A stretch of DNA of 27,879 nt. It comes from a virus. This document shows, in pieces, positions 11,530 to 20,726 of the stretch. The notes below the pieces were generated by a model. It saw only the letters and a list, made by a program, of their open reading frames with translations. It was not told the origin of the DNA and ran no database searches. Location of the stretch: positions 1-27,879 of IMG/VR virus record IMGVR_UViG_3300044631_001963. The stretch is one strand, 5' to 3'. Numbering within the stretch: position 1 is the first letter of the stretch; each line of letters opens with the position of its first letter. The position numbers and the translations under genes were made by a program.

Positions 11530-11737
11530 TTTTATGTTTATTTACCTCATCGACTATTTTTTGATAGCTAGCTGAACCAAGTGCTTTTTTATAGTCACAC
11601 TCTAGGCAATATAAGTATACCTCATCTAAAAGGTTTTGATTTGAAAAAAGAAGGGATTGGTCTACTGGGCATAAAAGCTTTTCAACCAATCCTTCTTCTG
11701 ACATGGAGATGTAGGTTGATACATACTGTACCCTCAT
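11522..11737 (-). CDS. Zinc-ribbon protein, 71 aa
   Basis: CPVD at about residues 23-26 and CLEC at about 44-47 flank a beta-rich stretch. Only three Cys are in the obvious knuckles, so a fourth ligand (Asp or His) may complete the site. AGGAG lies upstream of the ATG at 11737, and the gene follows the endolysin stop by ten bases. Function is unknown. Confidence 0.75.
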   Translation of the reverse strand: MRVQYVSTYISMSEEGLVEKLLCPVDQSLLFSNQNLLDEVYLYCLECDYKKALGSASYQKIVDEVNKHKNV

Positions 11738-11747
11738 CCCATCTCCT

Positions 11748-12290
11748 TTACTTTGTCGGAAATTTTAAATAAAATTCCTTAGCTCTTGGGGTCATACCCT
11801 TCCAAGCCGACCAATCATTTCCGCCATTGGTCATGTAGTACGTTATCTCTGCGTTTGTTACTGGGTCGAATAACTCCTTGTTACTCTGTAGATCAAATTT
11901 CTCAAGTCTTGTAGGACCAAGATTTCCAATCATGTTTATCTGAAACAGTCCGTAAGAACTATCTCCTGTATTCTTATTCCCGTTATATGCAAGCGGTCTT
12001 CCATTAGATTCACGCTTTGCTATTGACCATGCTTTCTTAAGGCCTAGTCCTTCGAATCCTACAGCCTTAAGTAATGTTACTAACTCTTCGTCTGTAAGCA
12101 TCTCAGATGGCTTGTAAATCTCTTTACTAAAACTATCTAAGACTTCTTGCTTTAATTGGGCTTCAGTTTTCACTAAAGGTTTTACAGTCAAAGCATTTGC
12201 TGGGCTTCCAGAAAACAAAAACAGTGTTGTCACTGCTATTATTGTCCAGTCACGAACCAAATCGCTAAACTGTTGTTTTATATTCTCCAT
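11748..12290 (-). CDS. Secreted lysozyme-like endolysin (SLT type), 180 aa
   Basis: A hydrophobic N-terminal helix (residues 15-27) ends in SPANALT, a likely signal peptide or signal-arrest segment. The lysozyme-fold domain (about 60-165) has the catalytic Glu94 in AKRESNGR and the SYGLFQIN motif at 112-119, typical of soluble lytic transglycosylases. It should cut the glycan strands of peptidoglycan outside the membrane. I prefer the ATG at 12290 because AGGAGG is 8 bases before it, whereas at 12296 the gap is only 2. It heads an operon of small genes under the promoter at 12324-12353. Confidence 0.85.
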   Translation of the reverse strand: MENIKQQFSDLVRDWTIIAVTTLFLFSGSPANALTVKPLVKTEAQLKQEVLDSFSKEIYKPSEMLTDEELVTLLKAVGFEGLGLKKAWSIAKRESNGRPLAYNGNKNTGDSSYGLFQINMIGNLGPTRLEKFDLQSNKELFDPVTNAEITYYMTNGGNDWSAWKGMTPRAKEFYLKFPTK

Positions 12291-12323
12291 TGGCATTTCC
12301 TCCTATAGAGATAACGAACTCTA

Positions 12324-12353
12324 AGAATAGCATTGAATATAAGTAACTGTCAA
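12324..12353 (-). promoter_or_regulatory. Sigma-70-like promoter of the endolysin operon
   Basis: TTGACA at 12348-12353, an 18-base spacer and extended -10 TGC-TATTCT at 12324-12329. Confidence 0.6.
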
Positions 12354-12411
12354 GTTAGTTAACTGAAACTATATCTCACATATTGATACTTATAAAAGTA
12401 TTTTTTGCCCC

Positions 12412-12440
12412 TAGACCATTAAATAAAAGTTTGATACACT
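12412..12440 (+). promoter_or_regulatory. Probable nrdJ promoter
   Basis: TAGACC at 12412-12417, a 17-base spacer and TGA-TACACT at 12435-12440. The leader of about 46 bases has a short CCGC-AAG-GCGG hairpin but is far too short for a cobalamin riboswitch. Confidence 0.45.
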
Positions 12441-12492
12441 AGGACTTCATTCAAAATTAGCACCGCAAGGCGGAGAAAAGGTCGTATAGTAA

Positions 12493-14427
12493 ATGTCACA
12501 AACTATTGAAAATCCTTATGAAAACTTTATTGCTTTATCTAGATATGCAAAATGGGTAGAAGCAGAAGGTCGTAGAGAAACATGGGGAGAGACAGTAGAC
12601 AGATATTTTTCATTTATGACTAACCATTTAAAGACAAACCATAATTATATTCCAAATGAAAAGCTAGTTGCGGAATTAAAAGAGTTTGTATTTCAACGAA
12701 ATGTTATGCCGTCCATGAGATCTGTAATGACTTCTGGAGCTGCACTTGAAAGAGATAATGTTGCTGGGTACAATTGTGCTTTTCTGCCAGTTGACTCACC
12801 ACGATCATTTGATGAAACAATGTATGTTCTGATGTGTGGAACAGGCGTAGGGTTTTCGGTAGAATATAAGTATATTAATAAGCTACCGCCAGTACCAGAA
12901 AAACTAGAAAAGTCAGATACTGTAATTGTTGTAGAAGATTCTAAACAGGGCTGGGCAAAAGCATATCGTGAACTGCTTGCATTGCTTTGGACTGGACATA
13001 TTCCAGCAATTGATGTTTCAAAAGTTAGACCTGCAGGCGCAAGACTTAAGACAATGGGTGGAAGGTCTTCAGGACCACAACCACTTGTAAATCTATTTGA
13101 TTTTACAATTGCAAAGTTTAAAAATGCCACAGGAAGAAGCCTTAAGCCAATCGAGTGTCATGACATTATGTGCAAGATTGGTGAAGTTGTTGTAGTAGGT
13201 GGAGTTCGCAGATCAGCAATGATTTCTCTTTCAAACATTAACGATATTGAAATGGCTCAAGCAAAATCTGGAAATTGGTGGGAGCAAAGCCCACAACGTG
13301 CACTATCAAATAACTCTGTTGCATATTCTCGCAAGCCAGAGATGGAACAATTTATAGCAGAATGGAAATCTTTATATGACTCTAAGTCGGGAGAACGAGG
13401 TATATATAATGTGGCCGCAGCTCAGGCCCAAGCAGCAAAGTTTGGAAGAAGAGATCCAGATATACACTACGGAACTAACCCATGCTCAGAAATTATCTTA
13501 CGTCCTTACCAGTTTTGTAACCTTTCAGAAGTCGTATTACGTGAAAACGATACAAAGAAAGATATTCAACGCAAAGTTGAGCTTGCAACAATTCTTGGGA
13601 CTTGGCAATCAACACTAACAGACTTTAAGTATCTTCGCAAGATCTGGAAAGACAATACAGAAGAAGAGCGACTGCTTGGAGTTTCTTTGACTGGGCAATT
13701 TGGACATAAGTTTATGTCTGGCAAAGAAGACCTAATTTCACTTGAGGCATTTCTTATGACTTTGCGTGAAAAAGCAAGAGAAGTAAATAAAGAAGAGTCT
13801 TCCAAAATAGGTATTCCAGAATCGGCAGCTATTACATGCGTAAAGCCTTCTGGAACAGTTTCTCAATTAGTTGGAGTTTCTTCTGGAATGCATCCATGGC
13901 ATTCTCCATATTACATTCGTACGGTTCGTGGATCAAAGGGAGATCCAATTTCAACTTTCTTAAAGGAAGTCGGAATCCCAGTAGAAGACGACGTAATGAA
14001 GCCAAACGATACATACGTATTTTCATTTCCAGTAAAAGCACCAGAAGGAGCAATTGTAAGAAATGATCTTACAGCAATTGACCATTTAAACATTTGGTTA
14101 GTGTACCAACGTGCTTGGTGTGAACATAAGCCATCAATTACTGTTTCCGTAAAAGAAGATGAGTGGATGGAGGTAGGGGCCTGGGTTTATAAGAATTTTG
14201 ATGAAGTTTCTGGAATTTCTTTCCTCCCCCATTCAGAGCATACATACAAGCAAGCGCCATACCAGGAAGTTTCTAAAGAAGAGTATGATGCTCTTGTTGA
14301 AAAAATGCCAAAAAATATTCGTTGGGAAGATTTGTCTTTCTATGAAACAGAAGATGGAACATCACCCTCTGCCACCCTTGCCTGTAGCTCTGACGGCAAC
14401 TGCGAACTTGTAGATATTTCAGCATAG
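12493..14427 (+). CDS. nrdJ: Class II (B12-dependent) ribonucleotide reductase, 644 aa
   Basis: This protein reduces ribonucleotides to deoxyribonucleotides using adenosylcobalamin. It looks like the monomeric RTPR type known from Lactobacillus leichmannii. NPCSE holds C331 (thiyl radical site) and E333. C95 (GYNC) and C342 (QFC) fit the redox pair, and the C331-C342 spacing of 11 equals that of C408-C419 in the reference enzyme. The C-terminal C631-x5-C637 would be the re-reduction pair. It is somewhat shorter than the roughly 740-residue reference. It supplies DNA precursors during infection and depends on host or environmental cobalamin. It lies between the endolysin operon and the holin. 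Confidence 0.9.
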   Translation: MSQTIENPYENFIALSRYAKWVEAEGRRETWGETVDRYFSFMTNHLKTNHNYIPNEKLVAELKEFVFQRNVMPSMRSVMTSGAALERDNVAGYNCAFLPVDSPRSFDETMYVLMCGTGVGFSVEYKYINKLPPVPEKLEKSDTVIVVEDSKQGWAKAYRELLALLWTGHIPAIDVSKVRPAGARLKTMGGRSSGPQPLVNLFDFTIAKFKNATGRSLKPIECHDIMCKIGEVVVVGGVRRSAMISLSNINDIEMAQAKSGNWWEQSPQRALSNNSVAYSRKPEMEQFIAEWKSLYDSKSGERGIYNVAAAQAQAAKFGRRDPDIHYGTNPCSEIILRPYQFCNLSEVVLRENDTKKDIQRKVELATILGTWQSTLTDFKYLRKIWKDNTEEERLLGVSLTGQFGHKFMSGKEDLISLEAFLMTLREKAREVNKEESSKIGIPESAAITCVKPSGTVSQLVGVSSGMHPWHSPYYIRTVRGSKGDPISTFLKEVGIPVEDDVMKPNDTYVFSFPVKAPEGAIVRNDLTAIDHLNIWLVYQRAWCEHKPSITVSVKEDEWMEVGAWVYKNFDEVSGISFLPHSEHTYKQAPYQEVSKEEYDALVEKMPKNIRWEDLSFYETEDGTSPSATLACSSDGNCELVDISA

Positions 14428-14480
14428 TGGTAGAATTGTAGTATTCGGCCACAGCCGAAAATTCCAAGGGCAAATTGCCC
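14408..14480 (+). promoter_or_regulatory. Holin promoter and two-hairpin leader
   Basis: TTGTAG at 14408-14413, a 17-base spacer and extended -10 TGG-TAGAAT at 14431-14436 overlap the end of nrdJ. The leader carries two hairpins: TTCGGC-CACA-GCCGAA (14444-14459) and GGGCAA/TTGCCC (14468-14480). They lie before the AAGGAG ribosome site, and neither has a T run. Confidence 0.55.
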
Positions 14481-14496
14481 ACAAGGAGATAATAAA

Positions 14497-14736
14497 ATGG
14501 CTAAATTTGCAAAAGCAGATTTAAATAAAGATGGGAAAGTAACTATGCAAGAACAAATCCTAGCAGCATTGGCTAGCTACGGAAGAGCATTTCTTTCAGC
14601 AGCGCTAGCTTTATACATGACAGGCAATACAAATCCTAGAGATTTATTGCTTGGCGGAGTGGCAGCAGTAGCACCCGTAATTTTAAAGGCATTAAATCCA
14701 AATGATAAAAATTTTGGATTTACCAACAAAGCCTAA
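14497..14736 (+). CDS. Holin-like protein, 79 aa
   Basis: An N-terminal DLNKDGKVTMQE (residues 8-19) resembles an EF-hand loop. It is followed by two hydrophobic segments (about 31-41 and 50-64) separated by NPRDLL, and an ALNPNDKNFGF tail. This layout matches small holins of actinophages that I recognise by pattern only. It would form the membrane lesion that releases the endolysin. AAGGAG precedes the ATG. The gene has its own promoter and is followed by a terminator. Confidence 0.7.
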   Translation: MAKFAKADLNKDGKVTMQEQILAALASYGRAFLSAALALYMTGNTNPRDLLLGGVAAVAPVILKALNPNDKNFGFTNKA

Positions 14737-14743
14737 GTTATAG

Positions 14744-14787
14744 TTGATTAGGAACGCCTTTATGCTAAAATTGGCATAAGGGCTTTT
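14744..14787 (+). terminator. Terminator with a nested promoter-like -10
   Basis: GCCTTTATGC/GCATAAGGGC (14756-14783) forms a 10-pair stem with one G-U, followed by TTTT. It ends the holin transcript. The loop contains TGC-TAAAAT (14763-14771), and TTGATT lies 16 bases upstream (14744-14749), so a promoter for the tail genes may be folded into the terminator. Confidence 0.7.
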
Positions 14788-14804
14788 CTAATTTAGGGGT
14801 AAAT

Positions 14805-15149
14805 GTGGCAGCGCAAAAGAATTTTGAAGTTGATCAAAATACAACGTTTACGTTTGAGGTCCAGTACCTAGACGAAGATCAGACACCTATTCAACTTCAT
14901 AATCACACAGCAAAACTTCAAGTTAGAGATACTCAAGGCGGTAAAAAGCTAGCGTTTACTTTAACAGAACAAGATGGTTTAACAATAAGTCCAGTAGAAG
15001 GAAAAATACAAATTTCTATATCTCCAGATAGAACAAACAAAATGTTTTTCCCAAAATCCGCATACGACCTAGTATTAGTTGATCCAAGCGTAAACAAGAC
15101 TAGGCTCCTAGAAGGATATATGACATTGAATAGATCGGTAACAGTGTAA
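14805..15149 (+). CDS. Small structural beta protein, 114 aa (baseplate-like)
   Basis: A beta-sandwich-like protein with alternating strands. The opening FEVDQNTTFTFEVQYLD and AKLQVRD recall the N-terminal domain of baseplate upper proteins, which suggests a virion attachment piece. That is a resemblance, not a firm assignment. The start is GTG at 14805 with AGGGG upstream. The stop overlaps the next ATG (TAATG). It opens the tail-fibre array. Confidence 0.65.
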   Translation: MAAQKNFEVDQNTTFTFEVQYLDEDQTPIQLHNHTAKLQVRDTQGGKKLAFTLTEQDGLTISPVEGKIQISISPDRTNKMFFPKSAYDLVLVDPSVNKTRLLEGYMTLNRSVTV

Positions 15150-15583
15150 TGGCAACAAAATTAATAGTTACAGAAAATAACCCACTTGTAGTAGTTAGGT
15201 CTACTGGAGCGCCTGGAAGAACAATAATAAGTGGAGGCGGAAACCCAGATGCCACCCTTGGAGTCCCAGGAGACTTTTATTTTGATACAAACACAACAAG
15301 GTTTTGGGGCCCAAAGGCTTCAACAAATACTTGGAATATAAACAATAGCTTTATCTTGGATAAACAAATTTCATTGACATATCCATGGGAAATGGCACAA
15401 ATAACTGGGCCAGTCTCTGGAGTCTATTCAGTTCAGATAAATCACAACCTTGGGTTCCACCCAAACGTAACCGTCAAATCTAGCGCTGGGGACATCCTAG
15501 AAACTGGAATAGACTATAATAGTATTAATCAAATAACACTGACAATGGCGCAACCGTTCTCAGGGACAGCATATCTGTCATAA
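15149..15583 (+). CDS. Short tail-fibre-like protein, 144 aa
   Basis: GVPGDFYFDTNTTRFWGPK (about residues 38-56) is a motif seen in many fibre proteins with collagen-like or wrapped peptides. The C-terminus has INHNLGFHPNVTV, a small beta domain that also ends the 15596-16567 protein. It is probably a trimeric fibre tip or adaptor, coupled to the previous gene. Confidence 0.7.
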   Translation: MATKLIVTENNPLVVVRSTGAPGRTIISGGGNPDATLGVPGDFYFDTNTTRFWGPKASTNTWNINNSFILDKQISLTYPWEMAQITGPVSGVYSVQINHNLGFHPNVTVKSSAGDILETGIDYNSINQITLTMAQPFSGTAYLS

Positions 15584-15595
15584 GGGAGAAAGAAA

Positions 15596-16567
15596 ATGGC
15601 AAAAAAGTTTTTAGTTAGCATTGATCTTAACAAGAATGAGTTACTCAATGCTAGAATTCAGAATTTAGGGTCAGCCCCTTCATCACCAGTTGCAGGTCAG
15701 ATTTACTTTGATACAGGCACACATGTACTATATTTCTACAATGGAACAGAGTGGACACCAACCTCTGGTTCACAAGAAGTAATTCAAGATTTAATCGGAT
15801 CGACAGTTGTTGGCGGAACAGGATTAACAGCAACATATAGCGACACAGCAGGAACAAATACAATAAAATTAAATGATACCGCAGTAACAGCTGGAACTTA
15901 TGGCTCAATTACAAAGGTACCAACATTTACAGTAGATCAGCAAGGTAGATTAACTGGAGCAAGCGAAGCAAATTTAGTTATACCACTAGATTCACAAACA
16001 ACAGGTGACTATGTAGCAACTATTATTGGAACAACAAATGAAGTTACAGTTTCACCAAATAGCGGACACAACGCAGCAGTAACTATTGGTCTTCCAGATA
16101 ACGTAGAAATTACTGGCAACTTACAGGTTGGTGGAAACTTAAATGTTATTGGAACTGTTAACTCTGTAAACACTACACAGATTAACATTGAAGATAATAA
16201 GGTAAAACTCAATAGCAATTTTACTGGAACTCCAACAACAGATGCTGGATTAACTGTAGAGCGTGGCTCAGAGACAGATGTAGAGATTCTGTGGAATGAA
16301 ACATCTGATACATGGACATTAACAAATAACGGAACAGCATATCACGCAATTGCTAGAAAATATGCAGAGACGCTAGGCGCATCTGCTACATCATACGCAA
16401 TTACTCACAATCTTGGCACAACTGATGTAACTGTTCAAATTTTTGAAGCAGCTTCCCCATTTGCACAGATTGAGGCAGATGTAAAAAGAACAAGCTTAAA
16501 CGTTGTTACAGTAGATTTTGCAATTGCACCAGCAGCTGGAGAATATAAAGTAGTAGTTGTAGGTTAA
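15596..16567 (+). CDS. Tail-fibre protein, 323 aa
   Basis: The N-terminal module has PVAGQIYFDTGTHVLYFYNGTEW (about residues 31-54), common in phage fibres. A beta-rich shaft follows (QGRLTGASEANL, then GNLQVGGNLNVIGT). The C-terminal domain has ITHNLGTTDVTVQIFE, similar to 15149-15583. The AGGGAGAA ribosome site is clear. It is likely a trimeric receptor-binding or accessory fibre. Its 3' neighbour starts four bases after its stop. Confidence 0.8.
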   Translation: MAKKFLVSIDLNKNELLNARIQNLGSAPSSPVAGQIYFDTGTHVLYFYNGTEWTPTSGSQEVIQDLIGSTVVGGTGLTATYSDTAGTNTIKLNDTAVTAGTYGSITKVPTFTVDQQGRLTGASEANLVIPLDSQTTGDYVATIIGTTNEVTVSPNSGHNAAVTIGLPDNVEITGNLQVGGNLNVIGTVNSVNTTQINIEDNKVKLNSNFTGTPTTDAGLTVERGSETDVEILWNETSDTWTLTNNGTAYHAIARKYAETLGASATSYAITHNLGTTDVTVQIFEAASPFAQIEADVKRTSLNVVTVDFAIAPAAGEYKVVVVG

Positions 16568-16571
16568 TAGT

Positions 16572-17030
16572 ATGTCAAGACAGATGAAGGTTGCCCTTAA
16601 TCTTCTTACCTCCATGGAGAATCCAGATATAGGCACAGCTGGAGACATTTATTTTAACATAGTAACTAAAAACTTAAGAATATATAACGGATTAGTTTGG
16701 GTTGAATTGACCCCACCAAGTACAGACCCAACTCCATTTTACATGCACACACACACGTTTGATGGAGATGTTCATACAATTGACGTACAGAACAAGATAA
16801 CATTTAAAGATACAAACGTTATAGACACCCCCGCAGTATCATTACCAATTATAGTTGGCTATGACGGGCAAAATGCTTCATCTCTTAATGATGGCGGATC
16901 AATAACAGACCAAACATTACTTGATGGCGGAAACGTTGAAGGACAAGCACAGCAAGTAGAAGATCAAATTCTAGAAGGAGGTAACTCTGCAGACATAGAT
17001 GGTATAATTGTTGATGCAGGGGGTTCATAA
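16572..17030 (+). CDS. Small fibre-like protein with His-rich motif, 152 aa
   Basis: It shares the AGDIYFNI-x-TKNLRIYNG module with 15596-16567. MHTHTFDGDVHTID (about residues 57-70) contains an H-x-H pattern like the metal-binding HxH of phage spike tips, so an iron or other metal site is possible. The C-terminus is acidic and repetitive (DGGS, DGGN, EGGN units). Function otherwise unknown. Confidence 0.65.
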   Translation: MSRQMKVALNLLTSMENPDIGTAGDIYFNIVTKNLRIYNGLVWVELTPPSTDPTPFYMHTHTFDGDVHTIDVQNKITFKDTNVIDTPAVSLPIIVGYDGQNASSLNDGGSITDQTLLDGGNVEGQAQQVEDQILEGGNSADIDGIIVDAGGS

Positions 17031-17031
17031 A

Positions 17032-19161
17032 ATGGCATTAAGAATACAACTAAGAAGAGATACAGCAGCAAATTGGGTAACAAATAACCCTATATTGCTT
17101 TCTGGAGAATTAGGCTTCGAAACAGACACACTAAAATTTAAAGTTGGTAACGGCTCTAGATGGAATGCAACAGCCTCATATGCATTGAAATTAGGAGAAG
17201 CAAACGGAGTAGCAACACTTAACTCTATTGGTAAAATTCCAACATCTCAGCTTCCAGACTCTATTTCTGCATCCGTAGATTTAAATGGAGCAATTGCTGC
17301 ATTGACAACAAATTCAATTGCAGAAGGATCAACCAATAAATATTTTACAAATCAAAGAGCAATTGACGCCGCTGCTTCTGCAATATCAGCAGCTCTTGCA
17401 ACAGAAATAATAAATAGAAATAGCGCAATTACAGCTCAGGCAGCCACTACTACAACTGCAATTGCAACAGCAAAATCTCAAGCGATTACAGCAGCAGCAG
17501 ATGATGCTTCTGCAAAAGTTATTGCTGCTAAATCTGATCTAACTACAATAATTCAATCAAATACGACAGCAGTAAATTCTTACACAGATGCAAAAATTGC
17601 AACAGAGGTAACAAATAGAAACACAGCAATTTCAACAGCAGTGTCTGGAATTACATCTGGATCTGGAACAGTTGGACCAGCAGGACCACAAGGTTTACCT
17701 GGACTAGATGGCGCAGCAGGCGCAACAGGAGCTCAAGGACCAAAAGGCGACACAGGAGATCAAGGACCAAAAGGCGACACAGGATTAACTGGACTGACAG
17801 GACCAGCAGGTACAAATGGCACTAACGGAACTAACGGATCATCAGCAACCATAGTAGTTGGCTCAGTAACAACTGGAAATCCTGGAACTTCTGTATCTGT
17901 AACAAACTCTGGAACCTCCTCAGCAGCAATATTAAATTTTACAATTCCAAAAGGTGATGTAGGCGCAGCAGGCTCAGGAACTTCAACTTTTTCAGGAACA
18001 ACCGACGCAGTAGCAGAAGGAACAAGTAATCTTTATTTTACAGACGCAAGAGCACTTTCAGCAACAAATCAAAGATTTACAGATGTCTATGTTAACATAA
18101 ATCAAGCAACCGATGACTTGATGGCGTATGGCGCTTCTAACTATTTAACATCTTCAAGCTTGGGAAACACCCTAGACGGATATGTAATGGAAGCAGATGC
18201 AGATTTAGCAGGAGGATATGCAAAACTTGGGGCATCAAGCGGTAAAATTCTAGACTCTGTAATTCCTTCTACAATTGCAAGAACATCAGATATAACATCA
18301 GCAATAGCAAATGTTGTAAATGCAGCACCAGCTTCATTTGATACACTTAAGGAAATTTCAGACTATATTGCCTCAGACCAAACAGCAGGAACAGCATTAA
18401 CAACATTAGTAGGGACTAAGCTTTCTTCAACAGATGCAGCATCCACATATGCTCCAATTGCTTCCCCTACATTCACTGGTACAGTGGGTGGCATAACAAA
18501 GACAATGGTTGGCTTAGGAAATGTTGACAATACAACAGATCTATTAAAGCCTATATCTACTGCAACCCAAACAGCATTAGACACTAAATTGGCTACATCA
18601 ACCGCATCAACAACATATGCGCCAAAAGCATCACCAACATTTACTGGTACAGTAGATTTTTCTGGTGCAACAGTAACTGGCATCTCAGCACTACCAACAC
18701 AATTAAATAATGAAGGAAAATATTTAACAACTAATGGAACGTCATCATCATGGGCAACTCTTAATTTAGCAGCCTATGCTCCAATTAACAACCCATCATT
18801 TACTGGAACAGTAGACTTTACCAATGCAGCGCTTTCTGGCATTGTTGGTGGAATTACAACAGACATGATTGCAAATGGAACGATTACAAATTTTGATATA
18901 AACGCAGCAGCAGCAATTGATCAAACAAAAATTGCTGGAACAGCGGTAGTAAGAACAGACACAGCTACAGTAACAAATGAAATGCTTGCTGGCTCAATAA
19001 CCAACAGCAAGCTAGTAAATTCATCTATTACTGTAAATGGAACTACAGTAGCTCTTGGTGGTACCGCAACAATAGCTGCGGGTGCAAAAACATTCTATAA
19101 TAACACTGGCACATTACCTACTACTGGAATGGTTGCTGGAGATATTTATATACAGTACTAG
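17032..19161 (+). CDS. Long tail fibre with collagen-like segment, 709 aa
   Basis: The first 50 residues (RIQLRRDTAANW...FKVGNGSRWN) form the same N-terminal module as 23769-25571 and resemble the N-terminus of the major tropism determinant. An Ala/Thr-rich coiled coil follows (about 90-205). Next are Gly-x-y triplets (about 212-268, nt 17665-17838) with PKGDTG units, then SPTFTGTV-type repeats. The C-terminus is a small beta domain. Start 17032 is preferred over an upstream in-frame TTG because AGGGGG lies about 9 bases before it. The collagen-like part is a possible prolyl hydroxylase substrate. Confidence 0.85.
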   Translation: MALRIQLRRDTAANWVTNNPILLSGELGFETDTLKFKVGNGSRWNATASYALKLGEANGVATLNSIGKIPTSQLPDSISASVDLNGAIAALTTNSIAEGSTNKYFTNQRAIDAAASAISAALATEIINRNSAITAQAATTTTAIATAKSQAITAAADDASAKVIAAKSDLTTIIQSNTTAVNSYTDAKIATEVTNRNTAISTAVSGITSGSGTVGPAGPQGLPGLDGAAGATGAQGPKGDTGDQGPKGDTGLTGLTGPAGTNGTNGTNGSSATIVVGSVTTGNPGTSVSVTNSGTSSAAILNFTIPKGDVGAAGSGTSTFSGTTDAVAEGTSNLYFTDARALSATNQRFTDVYVNINQATDDLMAYGASNYLTSSSLGNTLDGYVMEADADLAGGYAKLGASSGKILDSVIPSTIARTSDITSAIANVVNAAPASFDTLKEISDYIASDQTAGTALTTLVGTKLSSTDAASTYAPIASPTFTGTVGGITKTMVGLGNVDNTTDLLKPISTATQTALDTKLATSTASTTYAPKASPTFTGTVDFSGATVTGISALPTQLNNEGKYLTTNGTSSSWATLNLAAYAPINNPSFTGTVDFTNAALSGIVGGITTDMIANGTITNFDINAAAAIDQTKIAGTAVVRTDTATVTNEMLAGSITNSKLVNSSITVNGTTVALGGTATIAAGAKTFYNNTGTLPTTGMVAGDIYIQY

Positions 19162-19168
19162 GATATAA

Positions 19169-20722
19169 ATGAAAATAAATGATGGTTCATCCTGGAAAGA
19201 AGCAAAAGCCTTAAAAATAAACACTGGCTCAGGATTTGCCGCCGCAAAAAAAGCTTACGTCTATAATAATGGCTGGCAAATTGCATATCCGAATCTACCA
19301 TCAACTACAGGACTTACATTAACATATTCAGGTACAACATTTCCAACTGTAGGAACAGTTTGGGCTGTGCAGGGAAACTGGAATATGGATCCAGCAAATG
19401 CCCCAGTTTCATATACATATCAATGGAAGCGTGGCTCTAATAATATTTCAGGAGCTACATCATCCACATACACAACAGTTGCTGCAGACGTTGATTCTAC
19501 TATAGGAGTAACAGTAGTTGCAACAAATTTAAGAGGCAGTACAACAGCGAGTCAAACTAATGGAGCCGTAACTTCCCCAACAGTAACTTCCGTTACGGCG
19601 ACAGACATTACTGCTACCCCATTAGCAACCTCTGTATCAATTAGCAAGTCAGGTCTTTCTTATAGCGGAAGCTTTACTGCATCTTCAAATGCAACCACAT
19701 ATAGCGTAACTACAAATAATGGTTCAGTTACACAGTCTGACCTAACATTTAGCGGGTCTGGATCTGCTGGATCAACTACAGTTTCAGTTACACCAATAAA
19801 TACAAATAAGATGGTATACCTTACGTGGCCAGCAGCACCAGGTGCAGTATCCTATGATGTATACAAAGGCAATACATCAGTAAATGTTCCTTCTTCTCAA
19901 CTAAATTATACTTGGGCGTGGGCAGATGGAGATCCAACTGCATTTACTGTATATCCAAGAACTGCTACTCATCAAGGATACGGAGCCCAAACAACTTTAA
20001 CTCCTTCAAATAAATCTGCCGCAACTGCAACAGGAACAATAACAATAGGCTGTACAGCAGGATGGGTAGATGCTGATTGGACATATGGCGGAGTTACATG
20101 GAGCGGAAGCTGTGTAAATAGCACTGAGGCTGGAACCTACAGTTGGAGATACAGACTCTATAGATATGCAGACTGCACAGAAGATAATTTAATTGAATAT
20201 GGAAGCTATGCAACTTCAAGAGCATGCACACCAACATGTACAGCAGGATGGCAGGCTGGATCTGATTATACATATAACAATATAACCTGGTCTGGCACAT
20301 GCTCATCAGATAGCATAGAAGGCGGAACAGCTGCAAATAGAACAAGAACTTGGGTTCTTGCAAACTGCACAACAGAGACTAGAACTGAGTTTGGCCCATT
20401 CTACCAAGAAAGAGCATGTGTATACACCCCACCAGCAACATGTGTATGTAATTATTTCACTTCACCTACAATGAGCTACCATAATTCTTTCGATTGCTGT
20501 GGGCAGACAGGTGCACAAAGAACAGGATCCCTCAGTGGAACAGTCCCTGGCTCAGGGACATGTTGTCCAGGTGTTTATAATAAAACCGCTACTGGAAAAT
20601 ATGCATGTAAGTCATACGACGTAACAAACCAAGCAAGCTCAAACTATTCAACTTGTTATACCGTAGGCGATTGCGATGCTCGATATAACTCAGACGGATC
20701 AAGAGACGCTTGTTATGCATAA
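19169..20722 (+). CDS. Ig/FN3-like adhesin with Cys-rich repeats, 517 aa
   Basis: An N-terminal module (about 1-45, KINDGSSWKEAKALKI) is typical of phage tip proteins. It is followed by an Ig-like domain (about 48-135), further beta domains (to about 290) and two Cys-rich tandem repeats. Each repeat begins CTAGW (C295 and C357) and has TWSG-x-C and R-x-C or RAC endings. A Cys-rich tail follows, making about 18 Cys after residue 294. Disulfides are unusual in virion proteins folded in the cytoplasm, so metal binding or oxidation after lysis is possible. It is probably a host-adhesion protein. Confidence 0.75.
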   Translation: MKINDGSSWKEAKALKINTGSGFAAAKKAYVYNNGWQIAYPNLPSTTGLTLTYSGTTFPTVGTVWAVQGNWNMDPANAPVSYTYQWKRGSNNISGATSSTYTTVAADVDSTIGVTVVATNLRGSTTASQTNGAVTSPTVTSVTATDITATPLATSVSISKSGLSYSGSFTASSNATTYSVTTNNGSVTQSDLTFSGSGSAGSTTVSVTPINTNKMVYLTWPAAPGAVSYDVYKGNTSVNVPSSQLNYTWAWADGDPTAFTVYPRTATHQGYGAQTTLTPSNKSAATATGTITIGCTAGWVDADWTYGGVTWSGSCVNSTEAGTYSWRYRLYRYADCTEDNLIEYGSYATSRACTPTCTAGWQAGSDYTYNNITWSGTCSSDSIEGGTAANRTRTWVLANCTTETRTEFGPFYQERACVYTPPATCVCNYFTSPTMSYHNSFDCCGQTGAQRTGSLSGTVPGSGTCCPGVYNKTATGKYACKSYDVTNQASSNYSTCYTVGDCDARYNSDGSRDACYA

Positions 20723-20726
20723 CATA

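Noticed and set aside
12441-12492. Cobalamin riboswitch before the B12-dependent reductase
   Set aside because: The leader is only about 46-50 bases and has just one four-pair hairpin, far below riboswitch size.
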